A stretch of DNA of 13,301 nt from Myxococcota bacterium (GTDB taxonomy: Bacteria; Myxococcota_C; UBA6777), in NCBI GenBank assembly GCA_963169055.1, contig CAUJFU010000132.1, forward strand, positions 1 to 13,301, written 5' to 3'. Positions 1-7,310 of the stretch are shown here, piece after piece. Below the pieces are notes generated by a model. That model saw only the letters and a program-made list of their open reading frames with translations, had not been told where the DNA came from and made no database searches. Numbering within the stretch: the stretch's first letter is position 1; each line of letters starts with the position of its first letter. Position numbers and translations under genes: made by a program.

Positions 1-17
1 GGGGGCGGTTCGCGAAC

Positions 18-44
18 GGCCCGCGCCCGAACTTGGGCCTTTTT
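18..44 (+). terminator. Weak intrinsic terminator at the left edge
   Basis: GGCCC (18-22) can pair with GGGCC (35-39), or the inner GCCC (25-28) with GGGC (35-38). A run of five T follows at 40-44. This resembles a short rho-independent terminator for a plus-strand gene lying to the left of the window. The stem is only 4-5 bp, so the call is tentative. Confidence 0.35.
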
Positions 45-45
45 C

Positions 46-317
46 GTATCGAACGGCGACACTCCTATTCTTTGTTGAGTCGGCGTTTTTAAAACACGCG
101 ACTCCACCGCTTGAAGTGCCACGAACATGGGGGGCTGCGTTTCTTCTGTCCGGCAAACAAAAGGGTTTGTTGGAGTGCTGCACTCGATCTTCGGCAAGGC
201 TTCTTGTTTGGTTGAGCGGTTTGGTTGATCTTCGGCAAGGCGTGCGTCTTTTTACGGACCATGCCGAGGCGGAGCCTTGGCTGATTTGTGTGGAGTTTGA
301 CGGAAGAGGAGAAAGAG
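46..317. other. Region without a convincing gene; 15-bp direct repeat
   Basis: No recognisable gene lies here. A frame open from a GTG at 116 runs on past 317, but it has no ribosome binding site and no recognisable product, and it overlaps the methyltransferase gene in another frame. The sequence GATCTTCGGCAAGGC occurs twice, at 186-200 and 227-241, 41 nt apart, which is not a multiple of three. No strong promoter was seen. Confidence 0.4.
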
Positions 318-1292
318 TTGGAACCGATACGTTTTGTGGGTCGTTTTGTGGAGATGCCGTTGTATGGGATATTTCGGAGATTGCAGGCGGAGATGCAGGT
401 GTGGCGTGTGGGAGATCCGCCGATAGCATTTGATGTGGTAGATCCCGATGCTTCGGTGATTCATTACACAGGCGAAGTGTTAGAGAACGGGGCGATTTAT
501 CGGTCGTATCGCTGTTGGTTGGAGCTTTGCGAGCAGTTGGATGGGCGCTTTTTGACGCCGCAAGGGTTGGGGGATGGTTTTGTGCGTTTGCGGATCTTGC
601 CGCTTGGTTTCGAAGATTCGTGGCATGAACGAGCCCGTCCATCGGGGGATCGTGAAAAGTATGGTGCGCACACAGAGTTTTCGCGGATCGATAAGCTTGA
701 GGAGCCTTCTTTTCTTGTGGATTATGTCGATGCGTTGGAGCGATTGGAGCTTCCAGAGACTGCAGAGATCTTGAATCTGGGCATCAACAAAGGGGACGAG
801 TTTGCGATCTTTTCGCAGCTTTATCCGCCGTCTGTGTATGAGGCGATGCGTTTTGTCGGGGTGGATCATGCGTCTTCGGCGCTTGCTGTGGCGCGGGCTC
901 GGTTTCCTTCTGAGCGATTCCGTTGGATTGACGCGGATCTCAACGATCTGGCGTCTCTTGGATTGGGGCGCTACGATCTGATCGTCAGCATCGCGACCTT
1001 GCACAGTCCTGCACTGCGTTCGCGTGAGATCTTCCATGACCTTGTGCGTCTTCATCTCAAGCCCACAGGCCATATCATTCTCGGATTCCCCAACTGCCGC
1101 TATCTCGATCACGAGATCCGTTATGGCGCAAAAATGAAAAACTACACACGCCCCGAACTCTCCGTCTTGTTTCACGAAGTCGCCTACCACAAGCGCTACC
1201 TCCAACAGCATCGTTTTCGTGTGACGGTGACAGGCAAACATACGCTGCTGCTGACGGGAAAGCGCCTACCTTCGGATTCTGCTGTGTCTTAG
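318..1292 (+). CDS. Class I SAM-dependent methyltransferase
   Basis: Predicted small-molecule or macromolecule methyltransferase using S-adenosylmethionine; the substrate cannot be read from sequence. Numbering here is from the TTG at 318 (about 324 aa). A SAM-binding loop ILNLGINKGDE lies near residue 151, followed by FVGVDHASSALAVA with the acidic residue expected to hold the ribose, then RWIDADLNDL and YDLIVSIATLHS as the later core motifs. The C-terminal third contains a conserved-looking stretch, NCRYLDHEIRYGAKMKNY, that may form the substrate site. The N-terminal 140 residues are a separate, unrecognised domain. I chose the TTG because AGAGGAG (305-311) sits 6 nt before it. A GTG at 288 gives a longer form but has no ribosome binding site. 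The stop overlaps that of the convergent rRNA methyltransferase gene. The fold assignment is firm, the start is uncertain. Confidence 0.75.
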   Translation: MEPIRFVGRFVEMPLYGIFRRLQAEMQVWRVGDPPIAFDVVDPDASVIHYTGEVLENGAIYRSYRCWLELCEQLDGRFLTPQGLGDGFVRLRILPLGFEDSWHERARPSGDREKYGAHTEFSRIDKLEEPSFLVDYVDALERLELPETAEILNLGINKGDEFAIFSQLYPPSVYEAMRFVGVDHASSALAVARARFPSERFRWIDADLNDLASLGLGRYDLIVSIATLHSPALRSREIFHDLVRLHLKPTGHIILGFPNCRYLDHEIRYGAKMKNYTRPELSVLFHEVAYHKRYLQQHRFRVTVTGKHTLLLTGKRLPSDSAVS

Positions 1293-2404
1293 CGGTGTGG
1301 TGTCTTGGGAGAGAGGCGGCAGAGGGCGATCTTGAGGGGGTGTTGGCCGTCGAAGGAGGGGAAGTCGGTTTCGGGAGGGAGGATCTCGATGCTTTCGAGC
1401 GGGACATCGGCTTTTTGGGCGCAGCGTTCGAGAGAGGTTTGCCAGTCGGAGAGGGCGACTTCGGCGAGGTTGTTGGTGGCGATCAAGATCCCGCCTGCTT
1501 TGGTGGCGAGTAGCGCGGGCTTAAACAGGCTTTGGTAATCGCGAACCAGATCGACGGCCCCAAATGGACCACGCGCAAAGCGCGGTGGATCAAGGAAAAC
1601 GATATCAAAGGTTCGAGAGGAAAAACGCTGATAAGGCCGTCTGCCTGCTTTGCCTTTGATCGGCAAGTTCGCCAATTGGCGCATCACAGGGATCGCGTCT
1701 TCTTGGATGAAGCGTAGGCGCAAAAATGGGCTTTCCGCGAGGCCGTTGAGTTCGGCATTTTCGTGCCCGATGGCTAGATTGGAGGCTGCAAAGTCCACAT
1801 TCCACACTTCGCGAGCGCCGGCTTTGGCGGCACAGATGCCCATCGTGCAAGTGTACGAAAATAGATTGAGGACCGATGCGCCTTTTGCGATCGTGCGCAT
1901 ATAACGGCGTCCTGCACGCATATCCAAGAAAAACAGCGGATCGATCCCGCGATGTCGTCCTTGTATCCGATATCGCAGTCCCATTTCTTGGCAAGTCATC
2001 GGTTCAAGGGCTTCGGAAGGGGGCTGGTGCCATACGTCAAAGGCTTGTTGGGGGCCTTTGGATCGGTGATTGTAGACGACGTGTTTGATATCACAGAGGC
2101 GTGTGAGCCAGATATCAGCCAAGGCATCGCGTTCTGGGGGGGCAAGGGGTGAACCAAAGGTTTGGAGCAAGAGTAAGGGTCCGTATCGATCGATGGTCAG
2201 GCCGGGGATGCCTTCGGTTGCGCCGTGGAAAAGTCTGTAAGCATCGGTCGATTCGGCATGAAGCTGATCAAGCAGAGCTTGTCTGTGCGACCGCGCTTGT
2301 TCCATGAGGTCTTTGGCCATCAAGATATCCAAGAGAGGCTCCATTGCGTTGTGGTTGGGGGATGTTGCGGGGTGGCAAAGGGCGGAAGGAGCGAAGGATA
2401 TCAT
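1289..2404 (-). CDS. RlmI-like class I rRNA methyltransferase
   Basis: Related to the RlmI/RlmK group (COG1092) that methylates 23S rRNA. From the ATG at 2404 (371 aa), residues about 54-75 carry the family's linker motif, DAYRLFHGATEGIPGLTIDR. FLDMRAGRR (159-167) precedes the Rossmann core with LNLFSYT (179-185), WNVDF (around 203) and FLDPPRF (270-276). The usual N-terminal PUA domain of RlmI is absent. At the place where E. coli RlmI has, from memory, a Ser-Cys-Ser motif holding the m5C nucleophile, this protein has TNNLAEV, so 5-methylcytosine chemistry is doubtful. Alternative starts are ATG at 2431, 2344 and 2320; none has a strong ribosome binding site, and residues before 2344 do not look like family sequence. 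It lies 59 nt downstream of the VIT/vWA gene on the same strand, so cotranscription is possible. Confidence 0.75.
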   Translation of the reverse strand: MISFAPSALCHPATSPNHNAMEPLLDILMAKDLMEQARSHRQALLDQLHAESTDAYRLFHGATEGIPGLTIDRYGPLLLLQTFGSPLAPPERDALADIWLTRLCDIKHVVYNHRSKGPQQAFDVWHQPPSEALEPMTCQEMGLRYRIQGRHRGIDPLFFLDMRAGRRYMRTIAKGASVLNLFSYTCTMGICAAKAGAREVWNVDFAASNLAIGHENAELNGLAESPFLRLRFIQEDAIPVMRQLANLPIKGKAGRRPYQRFSSRTFDIVFLDPPRFARGPFGAVDLVRDYQSLFKPALLATKAGGILIATNNLAEVALSDWQTSLERCAQKADVPLESIEILPPETDFPSFDGQHPLKIALCRLSPKTPHR

Positions 2405-2463
2405 CGAGTTCTTCGCCCTCTTCACCAACATCAGGACAAAGAAGGCAGCGAAGGGCGGAAGGC

Positions 2464-5049
2464 TCAGAGGATACCGTCGAGGTTGGCGGGTTGGGGTTGT
2501 TGATCGAGCCAGCGTTGGGCTTTGGCTTCAGCGCGGCTCCATAGGCTTTTGTGGGCGTGGGCTTCTTTGCGCAATAGTGCAAGGGCCGCAAGTGTGTAGA
2601 TCTGCATCGGGTGGGCTTGTTGTTGGGCGCGGGTCTGGACAGCTTGCCAACGAGCGCCAAGCCACGCTCGCAGCGTAGGACTTTCTGGAAAGCTGCCATC
2701 GGCGCGTTGCGTCAACAAAAGTTCCATGATGCGTTCTTCGATGCTTGTGGGGGCGGTGGGTTCGGCTTCTTCTCGGGCGGATTCGGTGCTTGGTATGGCG
2801 AAACCATCTGCGAGGTCGTCAAAGTCCTCGTTGCCCAAGCCTCCTTTGTTGGAGCTTGCGGCAGGCGCGAAAAAAGCTTTTGCGTCGTGAGGCGGAGCGA
2901 TGCTCTTCTTTGCTTTTTTCGGAGCCGAACGGGCGTGTTGTAGCACAGAGCGTTCTTTGGCCATCTCATCGCTCTTTGCGGGCAGATCATAAATCGCCTC
3001 ACGAGAAGTATCGGTTTCTCGATCTGCAAGCACTCCGCCGAATCCTCCGCGCACGCCTTGCAAAACGCCAAGGACACCGTGCGCCGCAGGCCCTGCGGAT
3101 GCAGCACCGCCGCCGCCCGGGGCTGGTGCAGGGGGTGGTGCCCCGAAGGAGGCCATCTTCGGGGACATCGAAAAACTCGCTGGCATCGAGAGCATCATCG
3201 CATTGAGCGGAGCAGCGGCAGCAACGGCTTGGCGAGCGAGCAAGGGATGGCCGCCCCATCCTGTGGTGAGAGCGATGGGGACGCGACGCAACGCAACGGG
3301 TTCATCGGAGCGTTCGTCGGTGGGGCGTTCTTCGATAGCGATATAACTGGCCACGCTCGACATTAGGCCAAAGTCTTTGCTGAGTTGTAAGATCTTTTCG
3401 CGTTTTTTGGTTTCTGTGTCGATTCGACGTTGTTGGCTGCCGCTGTCATCGCTTTCTTCGAGATCGCGGATGGCGTGGCGTGCCCACAAGATCGGGATTG
3501 GGCTGTTGCGCTCGGCTTTTTCAAAATCGAGTGGAAGGCTCCATTGTTGTTGATCGGCTTGGAGCGTGACCGCGCTGTCATAGCCGTCTTGGATGCGCGC
3601 AAACAGAGTCATCCCTTCGCCAGCGAACAGCGGCGGGAGTTGTTTGGGGGCGATATCGGCTTTGGTCTTGCCCCAGCGCAGATCGATCTTGTCGAATATC
3701 GGGGTGTTGAGGCGGCCAAATGTGCGCAGCACTTTGGGTTCGATGCGTTCGCCTGATGCGATGAACTCCGCTGATCCGCCCGATGCACGGGCGATTCCAC
3801 GCACAAGGTGTTGGCTGACGCCTTCGCCGATACCAAAAGCAAACACTCGTGCGGGTCGTCCTTTGCGACACAAACGGATCGTTTCGTCTTCGTTGGAGAC
3901 CTGCCCATCGGTGAGGACGATGATCTGGCGTGGGCGTGTGGGGTGTGACGGTAGGTTGTAGATGCTTTGGAGTGGTTCGAGGATCTCGGTCCCACCGAGG
4001 TCTGCATCAATGCGTGCGATATACGCGCTGGCTTCGTCGAGGTGGGCTTGGTTGAAGGGGACGGGTTCAGGCCAAAGCCGCTCAAAGCTCGAGCCAAAGC
4101 GGATAATCTGAAAGGTATCGCCTTCGGAAAGCGAGCGCACACAAAGAGCGAGGGCGCGGCGGGCTTCTTCGATACTCGATCCGCTCATCGAACCCGAACA
4201 ATCGAGAACAAAGAAGACTTCGCTGGGGAGGATCGGTGCGCCTTCGGGATCGGGGCGAAAGTGCAACATCGCAAAGCGCTGTCCGTCGGCGGTGCAAGCG
4301 ACTTGTGCAAAAGGTTGGTGTGGCTTGCGAGGCTCGATCAGCAACACAAAGTCCCGATCCATCGCGATCTCACGCTGGCTGAGTGACACGACCGCGTGAT
4401 CGTCTTCAAGGGTGATGCGCACAGGGTGGGAGGGCGATTCGACGTGGCGTAGTCCTCCATTCAGACGCAGCATCAGTTCGAGGCTGAGTCCGTAAGGTAC
4501 GCGCAATTGGCGCGGAGTATCGAGGGCTGCAACGGTTTCGGTGGATTCGGCGGCTTGATGTGCGGGGATGTAGCGTGGGGACACGGTGGTCGGGAGCATC
4601 AAGCGGATTGCAGAGCCTTCGTAGGCAAGTTCTGCAACGTAAGAGATCTCGATCTCGACGGTCTCTTCGGGGGGGATGCGCCCGACCGATATCGTAAAGA
4701 TATCGGCGCGCACTTGCTCCATCAAAAAAGCGCTGTTTCCTTCTCGGATGGCCTCATCATAACGCTCGAAGGCTCGCTCTTTTTCGTCGATCTCTCCCCG
4801 AAGCACGCGGTCTTTGAGGCGCGCCACAAAGCCGCATACAGCGGCTTGTTCTTCGAGAGGAAACAAATAGACGGCTTCGATCTCGATCTTCTCGGTGTTT
4901 CGGTAGCGTTGCCTGACGGTGATCTGGCTCGATAGGCCGCTGATCTGGCCTTCGATACGGACTCCTTCGAGTGCAACAGGTTTTCCATCACAAAAAAGGC
5001 CGCTGTTGCGGTCTTTCAGGGCGATCTCTTCGATGGCTTGGTTCGGCAT
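2464..5049 (-). CDS. VIT and von Willebrand A domain protein (VWA5A-like)
   Basis: An 861-residue protein with the order VIT domain (about 10-135), vWA domain (about 276-440), a long linker, and a C-terminal helical module. The vWA metal site is intact: DCSGS at 283-287, the GGTE threonine at 354, and the aspartate of LTDGQ at 381. Such domains bind a divalent cation and usually mediate protein-protein contact. A Pro/Gly/Ala-rich low-complexity stretch spans about 637-672. The C terminus, with LLLTQRADGSF near 776-786, resembles the tail of eukaryotic VWA5A proteins and inter-alpha-trypsin-inhibitor relatives. There is no signal peptide or membrane helix, so I infer a cytoplasmic protein; the partner is unknown. 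I chose the ATG at 5049 because GAGG lies 6 nt upstream. The ATG at 5088 adds 13 residues but has no ribosome binding site. Confidence 0.85.
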   Translation of the reverse strand: MPNQAIEEIALKDRNSGLFCDGKPVALEGVRIEGQISGLSSQITVRQRYRNTEKIEIEAVYLFPLEEQAAVCGFVARLKDRVLRGEIDEKERAFERYDEAIREGNSAFLMEQVRADIFTISVGRIPPEETVEIEISYVAELAYEGSAIRLMLPTTVSPRYIPAHQAAESTETVAALDTPRQLRVPYGLSLELMLRLNGGLRHVESPSHPVRITLEDDHAVVSLSQREIAMDRDFVLLIEPRKPHQPFAQVACTADGQRFAMLHFRPDPEGAPILPSEVFFVLDCSGSMSGSSIEEARRALALCVRSLSEGDTFQIIRFGSSFERLWPEPVPFNQAHLDEASAYIARIDADLGGTEILEPLQSIYNLPSHPTRPRQIIVLTDGQVSNEDETIRLCRKGRPARVFAFGIGEGVSQHLVRGIARASGGSAEFIASGERIEPKVLRTFGRLNTPIFDKIDLRWGKTKADIAPKQLPPLFAGEGMTLFARIQDGYDSAVTLQADQQQWSLPLDFEKAERNSPIPILWARHAIRDLEESDDSGSQQRRIDTETKKREKILQLSKDFGLMSSVASYIAIEERPTDERSDEPVALRRVPIALTTGWGGHPLLARQAVAAAAPLNAMMLSMPASFSMSPKMASFGAPPPAPAPGGGGAASAGPAAHGVLGVLQGVRGGFGGVLADRETDTSREAIYDLPAKSDEMAKERSVLQHARSAPKKAKKSIAPPHDAKAFFAPAASSNKGGLGNEDFDDLADGFAIPSTESAREEAEPTAPTSIEERIMELLLTQRADGSFPESPTLRAWLGARWQAVQTRAQQQAHPMQIYTLAALALLRKEAHAHKSLWSRAEAKAQRWLDQQPQPANLDGIL

Positions 5050-5177
5050 GGTGGCCTCGTGATTTGGGGTGATGCGTACACGAAACATCGTTGCGATTCG
5101 CTGTGATCGTCTTATTTTCGGGAAGCCACGGGGAGCTGCCCCTACGTTTTGTGATCACGCGCCCTGCGGATTTCGCC

Positions 5178-5546
5178 TCAGAGCCCTTGAAATGGATCCC
5201 ACAAGGTGAGTTCTGCAACCCAAAGGAAGTCGCTTGTGTTGCTCGTGACGAGTGTGTGGCTGTGGACAATTGCAGTCGCAGCGATCAGCGCGTCGCCTAG
5301 CGACATCTTCTTTCGTTGTCTTAACGCAGTTGCTTTTTGGACGATATCGAGGGTGATGGGGAGAAGCGTGGCAGAGTCGAAGAAGGCTTGAAATGCCAGT
5401 TTTTCTTCGTTTGTGATTCGGTGAAAACCCAAGACTTCTACATAACTAACGATGGAAAGGAAAGGAGTGTTTTTAGAAATCCAATCCCTCAAAAATTGGT
5501 TTTCAGGAAGAGATGCGTAGATGATTGTGTTGCTGTCCAAAAGCAT
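5178..5546 (-). CDS. vapC: VapC-like PIN-domain toxin (ribonuclease)
   Basis: A 122-residue PIN-domain protein, the usual size for a type II toxin. The acidic metal-binding residues are all visible: D4 in MLLDSNTIIY, E37 in SYVEVLG, D85 in MSLGDALIAA, and D106 in TSNTSDF. Proteins of this family cut RNA, often tRNA or rRNA, with Mg2+ or Mn2+, and are held inactive by the partner antitoxin. The start ATG shares one base with the antitoxin stop (TAATG) and has no ribosome binding site of its own, which points to translational coupling. The local sequence drops to about 37-38% GC around 5401-5520, unlike the neighbouring genes, suggesting acquisition by transfer. The exact RNA target cannot be inferred. 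Confidence 0.88.
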   Translation of the reverse strand: MLLDSNTIIYASLPENQFLRDWISKNTPFLSIVSYVEVLGFHRITNEEKLAFQAFFDSATLLPITLDIVQKATALRQRKKMSLGDALIAATAIVHSHTLVTSNTSDFLWVAELTLWDPFQGL

Positions 5547-5806
5547 TAATCACCGCGCCCAAAGAGATCGTTCTCTTTGCGAGTTTCTCTTTGCCAAGAT
5601 ACAGGATCTCCGAAAGAATTGGGCTCCCTTTGTTGGGCTAGGCGGTTTAGGGCAGAGGCCATTTCTGCGCCTTGTTTTTGCGTTGGTATCTCCTCCAAAA
5701 GAGTGATATGCACGCAAATTTCTTGTTCTTTCGATAACGTTTGCGGAGCTTTTTCTTGCCAGATGATTTGGTTGCCTTTCAGGATGGCTTTGTAGGTCGA
5801 TAACAC
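5546..5806 (-). CDS. Antitoxin of the VapC-like toxin
   Basis: An 86-residue protein directly upstream of and overlapping the toxin gene. The N-terminal half (TYKAILKGNQIIW and on to about residue 38) looks like a small beta-rich domain. The C-terminal half is charged and helical and ends DPVSWQRETRKENDLFGRGD, a tail typical of antitoxins that wrap around a PIN toxin. From memory, similar N and C termini occur in antitoxins paired with PIN toxins in cyanobacteria and other phyla. The start is a GTG with AAGGAG 6 nt upstream, a strong site. The gene has its own promoter and a candidate operator (see 5852-5893), consistent with classical autoregulation by the toxin-antitoxin complex. No classical ribbon-helix-helix or AbrB signature is obvious, so the DNA-binding fold is uncertain. 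Confidence 0.82.
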   Translation of the reverse strand: MLSTYKAILKGNQIIWQEKAPQTLSKEQEICVHITLLEEIPTQKQGAEMASALNRLAQQREPNSFGDPVSWQRETRKENDLFGRGD

Positions 5807-5851
5807 GGAGGACTCCTTATTTTTTGGGAGAGTTCGTCGAGGTGTTCAAGC

Positions 5852-5879
5852 ATAGTAGTCTCCGAAAGCAGCCTGTCAA
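5852..5879 (-). promoter_or_regulatory. Promoter of the toxin-antitoxin operon
   Basis: On the minus strand a perfect TTGACA -35 box (5874-5879) is followed after 16 nt by TACTAT (5852-5857), a 4/6 match to the sigma-70 -10 box. Transcription would start near 5845, giving a leader of about 40 nt that contains the AAGGAG ribosome binding site of the antitoxin GTG at 5806. Confidence 0.6.
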
Positions 5880-5893
5880 GGGGGCTTTCGGAG
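5860..5893. promoter_or_regulatory. Inverted repeat, candidate toxin-antitoxin operator
   Basis: CTCCGAAAGC (5860-5869) and GCTTTCGGAG (5884-5893) are perfect 10-bp inverted arms separated by 14 nt. One arm lies in the promoter spacer and the other just upstream of the -35 box, so a bound repressor dimer would cover the promoter. There is no T-run after the repeat on either strand, so an intrinsic terminator is less likely. The operator role is inferred. Confidence 0.55.
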
Positions 5894-5962
5894 GCACGAG
5901 GCCAAACGGCGTTCGTCAAACAAGGGGTGGGCAAAGATGATGGGGAGCAAAAAGCAGGGAGG

Positions 5963-7102
5963 TCAGGGGAAAGCGGGGCAATGTTTGGTTTGAGGATCAG
6001 GGGCTGTGCAGAAGCGACCGCAGATGCCGGGTGGAGGTTGCGCTCCGCCGGAACAGCAAAGCTGTCCTTGTGGGCATCCAGAGACATCGCAGCAGCAGCT
6101 ACCGAACGTTCCGTCTTTGTTGAGGCAAGGATCGCCTGTTTTGCAGTTGACATCGGTGCATGAGAGGCAAAGGCTCATGCGACGGAGAGAAGCGCATTTG
6201 TTGTTGGAGTCGCAGACTTGGCTGTATTTGACGCAATCGCAGTCATGTTTGCAGTCGGCGGGGCAAGTCGAGATGCTTTGGTCGTGTTGAAAGCAAGGTT
6301 CGCCGCTGACGCAGGTGGCATCGCCACAAGACTTGCATTGGGAGAGGCGACGTAGAGCGCGACATCCGTTGGTTCCGTCGCACAGTAGGCCAAATTGGAG
6401 GCAATCGCAGTCGTGTTTACAGGCCGTTCCGACACCTGTTCCCGGGCATTTGGCGACGGTGCCTTTGGCGGTATAACACGAAGCTCCAGCGGGGCAAGGC
6501 GTAATTTCGCAAGAAGGGCAAAGGTTGGCGCGCTTGAGTGGTGCGCAGGCTTTTTCGTGGCAGACCAGCCCCAAGGCGAAGCAATCGCAATCGTCCTGAC
6601 AAGCGACCGCAGGGCAAGTCCCGATGTTTCCGGTCTTGTCGACACAAGGTTGTCCAACCAAGCAGCGTTGGGGATCTTCGCAAGGAGGGCATTGATTGAC
6701 GCGATCGACATCGGCGCATTGGTTGTTCACGCAGGCTTGGCCGGCCTTGTAGCAATCGCAGTCGTTTTTGCAAGACAATGGGCCTTGTTCTTTCGGTGTA
6801 TCGGGGGTTTCGTCTGGGAGGGTCTTGTCAGGAGCGCTTTCGACGGTGCTTCCGTCTGTGGTGGTCTCGGTGGTGGTCTCGGTGGTGGTTTCGGTCTTTG
6901 CTTCGGTGCTGGCTTCGGTCGAAGATTCGGAGGTTGTTTCGACCGTGCTGTTTTCTGTATTGCTTTGCGTTTCGGAGGTTTTTTCTTGGTTTGGATCGAC
7001 GCCGGGTGGCGTGCAATCGAAAACGGCGAAGGTGGCGACAGCCAACCACGCAAGGAAAAAGAAGGTTCGTTTTGGGGCGGTGTGAAAAAGGCTTGAGGCC
7101 AT
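5963..7102 (-). CDS. Cysteine-rich lipoprotein with four tandem 10-Cys repeats
   Basis: A 379-residue predicted exported lipoprotein. The N terminus has basic residues, a hydrophobic segment (about 13-28) and a candidate lipid-attachment Cys30 in AVFDC, an imperfect lipobox. Residue +2 is Thr, which does not signal inner-membrane retention in the E. coli rule. Residues 40-108 form a Thr/Glu/Ser-rich stalk. Then come four repeats of about 56-60 residues beginning at 111, 168, 228 and 284. Each starts C-x-x-x-DCDC, each contains exactly ten cysteines, and each is likely stabilised by disulfides. A distinct 8-cysteine tail (337-375) ends the protein. The start ATG has AGGAG 9 nt upstream. A second cysteine-rich lipoprotein is transcribed divergently from the same intergenic region. 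The function is unknown; a surface or adhesive role is only a guess. Confidence 0.8.
   Translation of the reverse strand: MASSLFHTAPKRTFFFLAWLAVATFAVFDCTPPGVDPNQEKTSETQSNTENSTVETTSESSTEASTEAKTETTTETTTETTTDGSTVESAPDKTLPDETPDTPKEQGPLSCKNDCDCYKAGQACVNNQCADVDRVNQCPPCEDPQRCLVGQPCVDKTGNIGTCPAVACQDDCDCFALGLVCHEKACAPLKRANLCPSCEITPCPAGASCYTAKGTVAKCPGTGVGTACKHDCDCLQFGLLCDGTNGCRALRRLSQCKSCGDATCVSGEPCFQHDQSISTCPADCKHDCDCVKYSQVCDSNNKCASLRRMSLCLSCTDVNCKTGDPCLNKDGTFGSCCCDVSGCPQGQLCCSGGAQPPPGICGRFCTAPDPQTKHCPAFP
6861..6896 (-). repeat. 12-bp in-frame tandem repeat in the lipoprotein stalk
   Basis: GTGGTCTCGGTG occurs at 6861-6872 and 6873-6884, with a third diverged copy at 6885-6896. On the coding (minus) strand the unit encodes a four-residue Thr/Glu motif (TETT). 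Gain or loss of a unit would keep the frame and change stalk length. Confidence 0.7.
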
Positions 7103-7310
7103 CGAAAAGTCTCCTATTACGCGCTGTTTCGTTTTGGCGCTTCGTTTGTAGGGGGGGATGCGTCCAACGCGGGTGCTTGTGTTGTCGGCGATAGACCTGT
7201 GCGGCTGGGTTTTGGTCTCTGCTTCGTGCGGATCGGGTGGGTTCTGATCTTTTTGTGTGGCTCGCCCAACGCCCTAACAAATCTATCCTCAAAGTGATCA
7301 GAGAGCTTGT

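Noticed and set aside
116-433. Open frame from GTG 116 ahead of and overlapping the first methyltransferase
   Set aside because: It has no ribosome binding site and no recognisable product, and its second half is out of frame inside the methyltransferase gene. A frameshifted N-terminal extension was considered but has no support beyond an open frame.
480-1241. Long minus-strand open frame of about 250 codons
   Set aside because: It lies entirely antisense to the methyltransferase, which has clear family motifs; the antisense translation has low-complexity Arg/His/Lys composition and no domain.
5860-5893. The 10-bp inverted repeat as an intrinsic terminator of the lipoprotein gene
   Set aside because: No T-run follows on the minus strand, and the repeat overlaps a good promoter, so an operator fits better.
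6855-6900. CRISPR-like or satellite array
   Set aside because: The units are contiguous 12-bp in-frame codon repeats with no spacers.
6395-7096. 233-codon plus-strand open frame rich in Gly, Val and Phe
   Set aside because: It is the antisense of the repeat-rich, cysteine-rich lipoprotein gene; the apparent glycine runs are a by-product of the Thr/Glu codons on the other strand.
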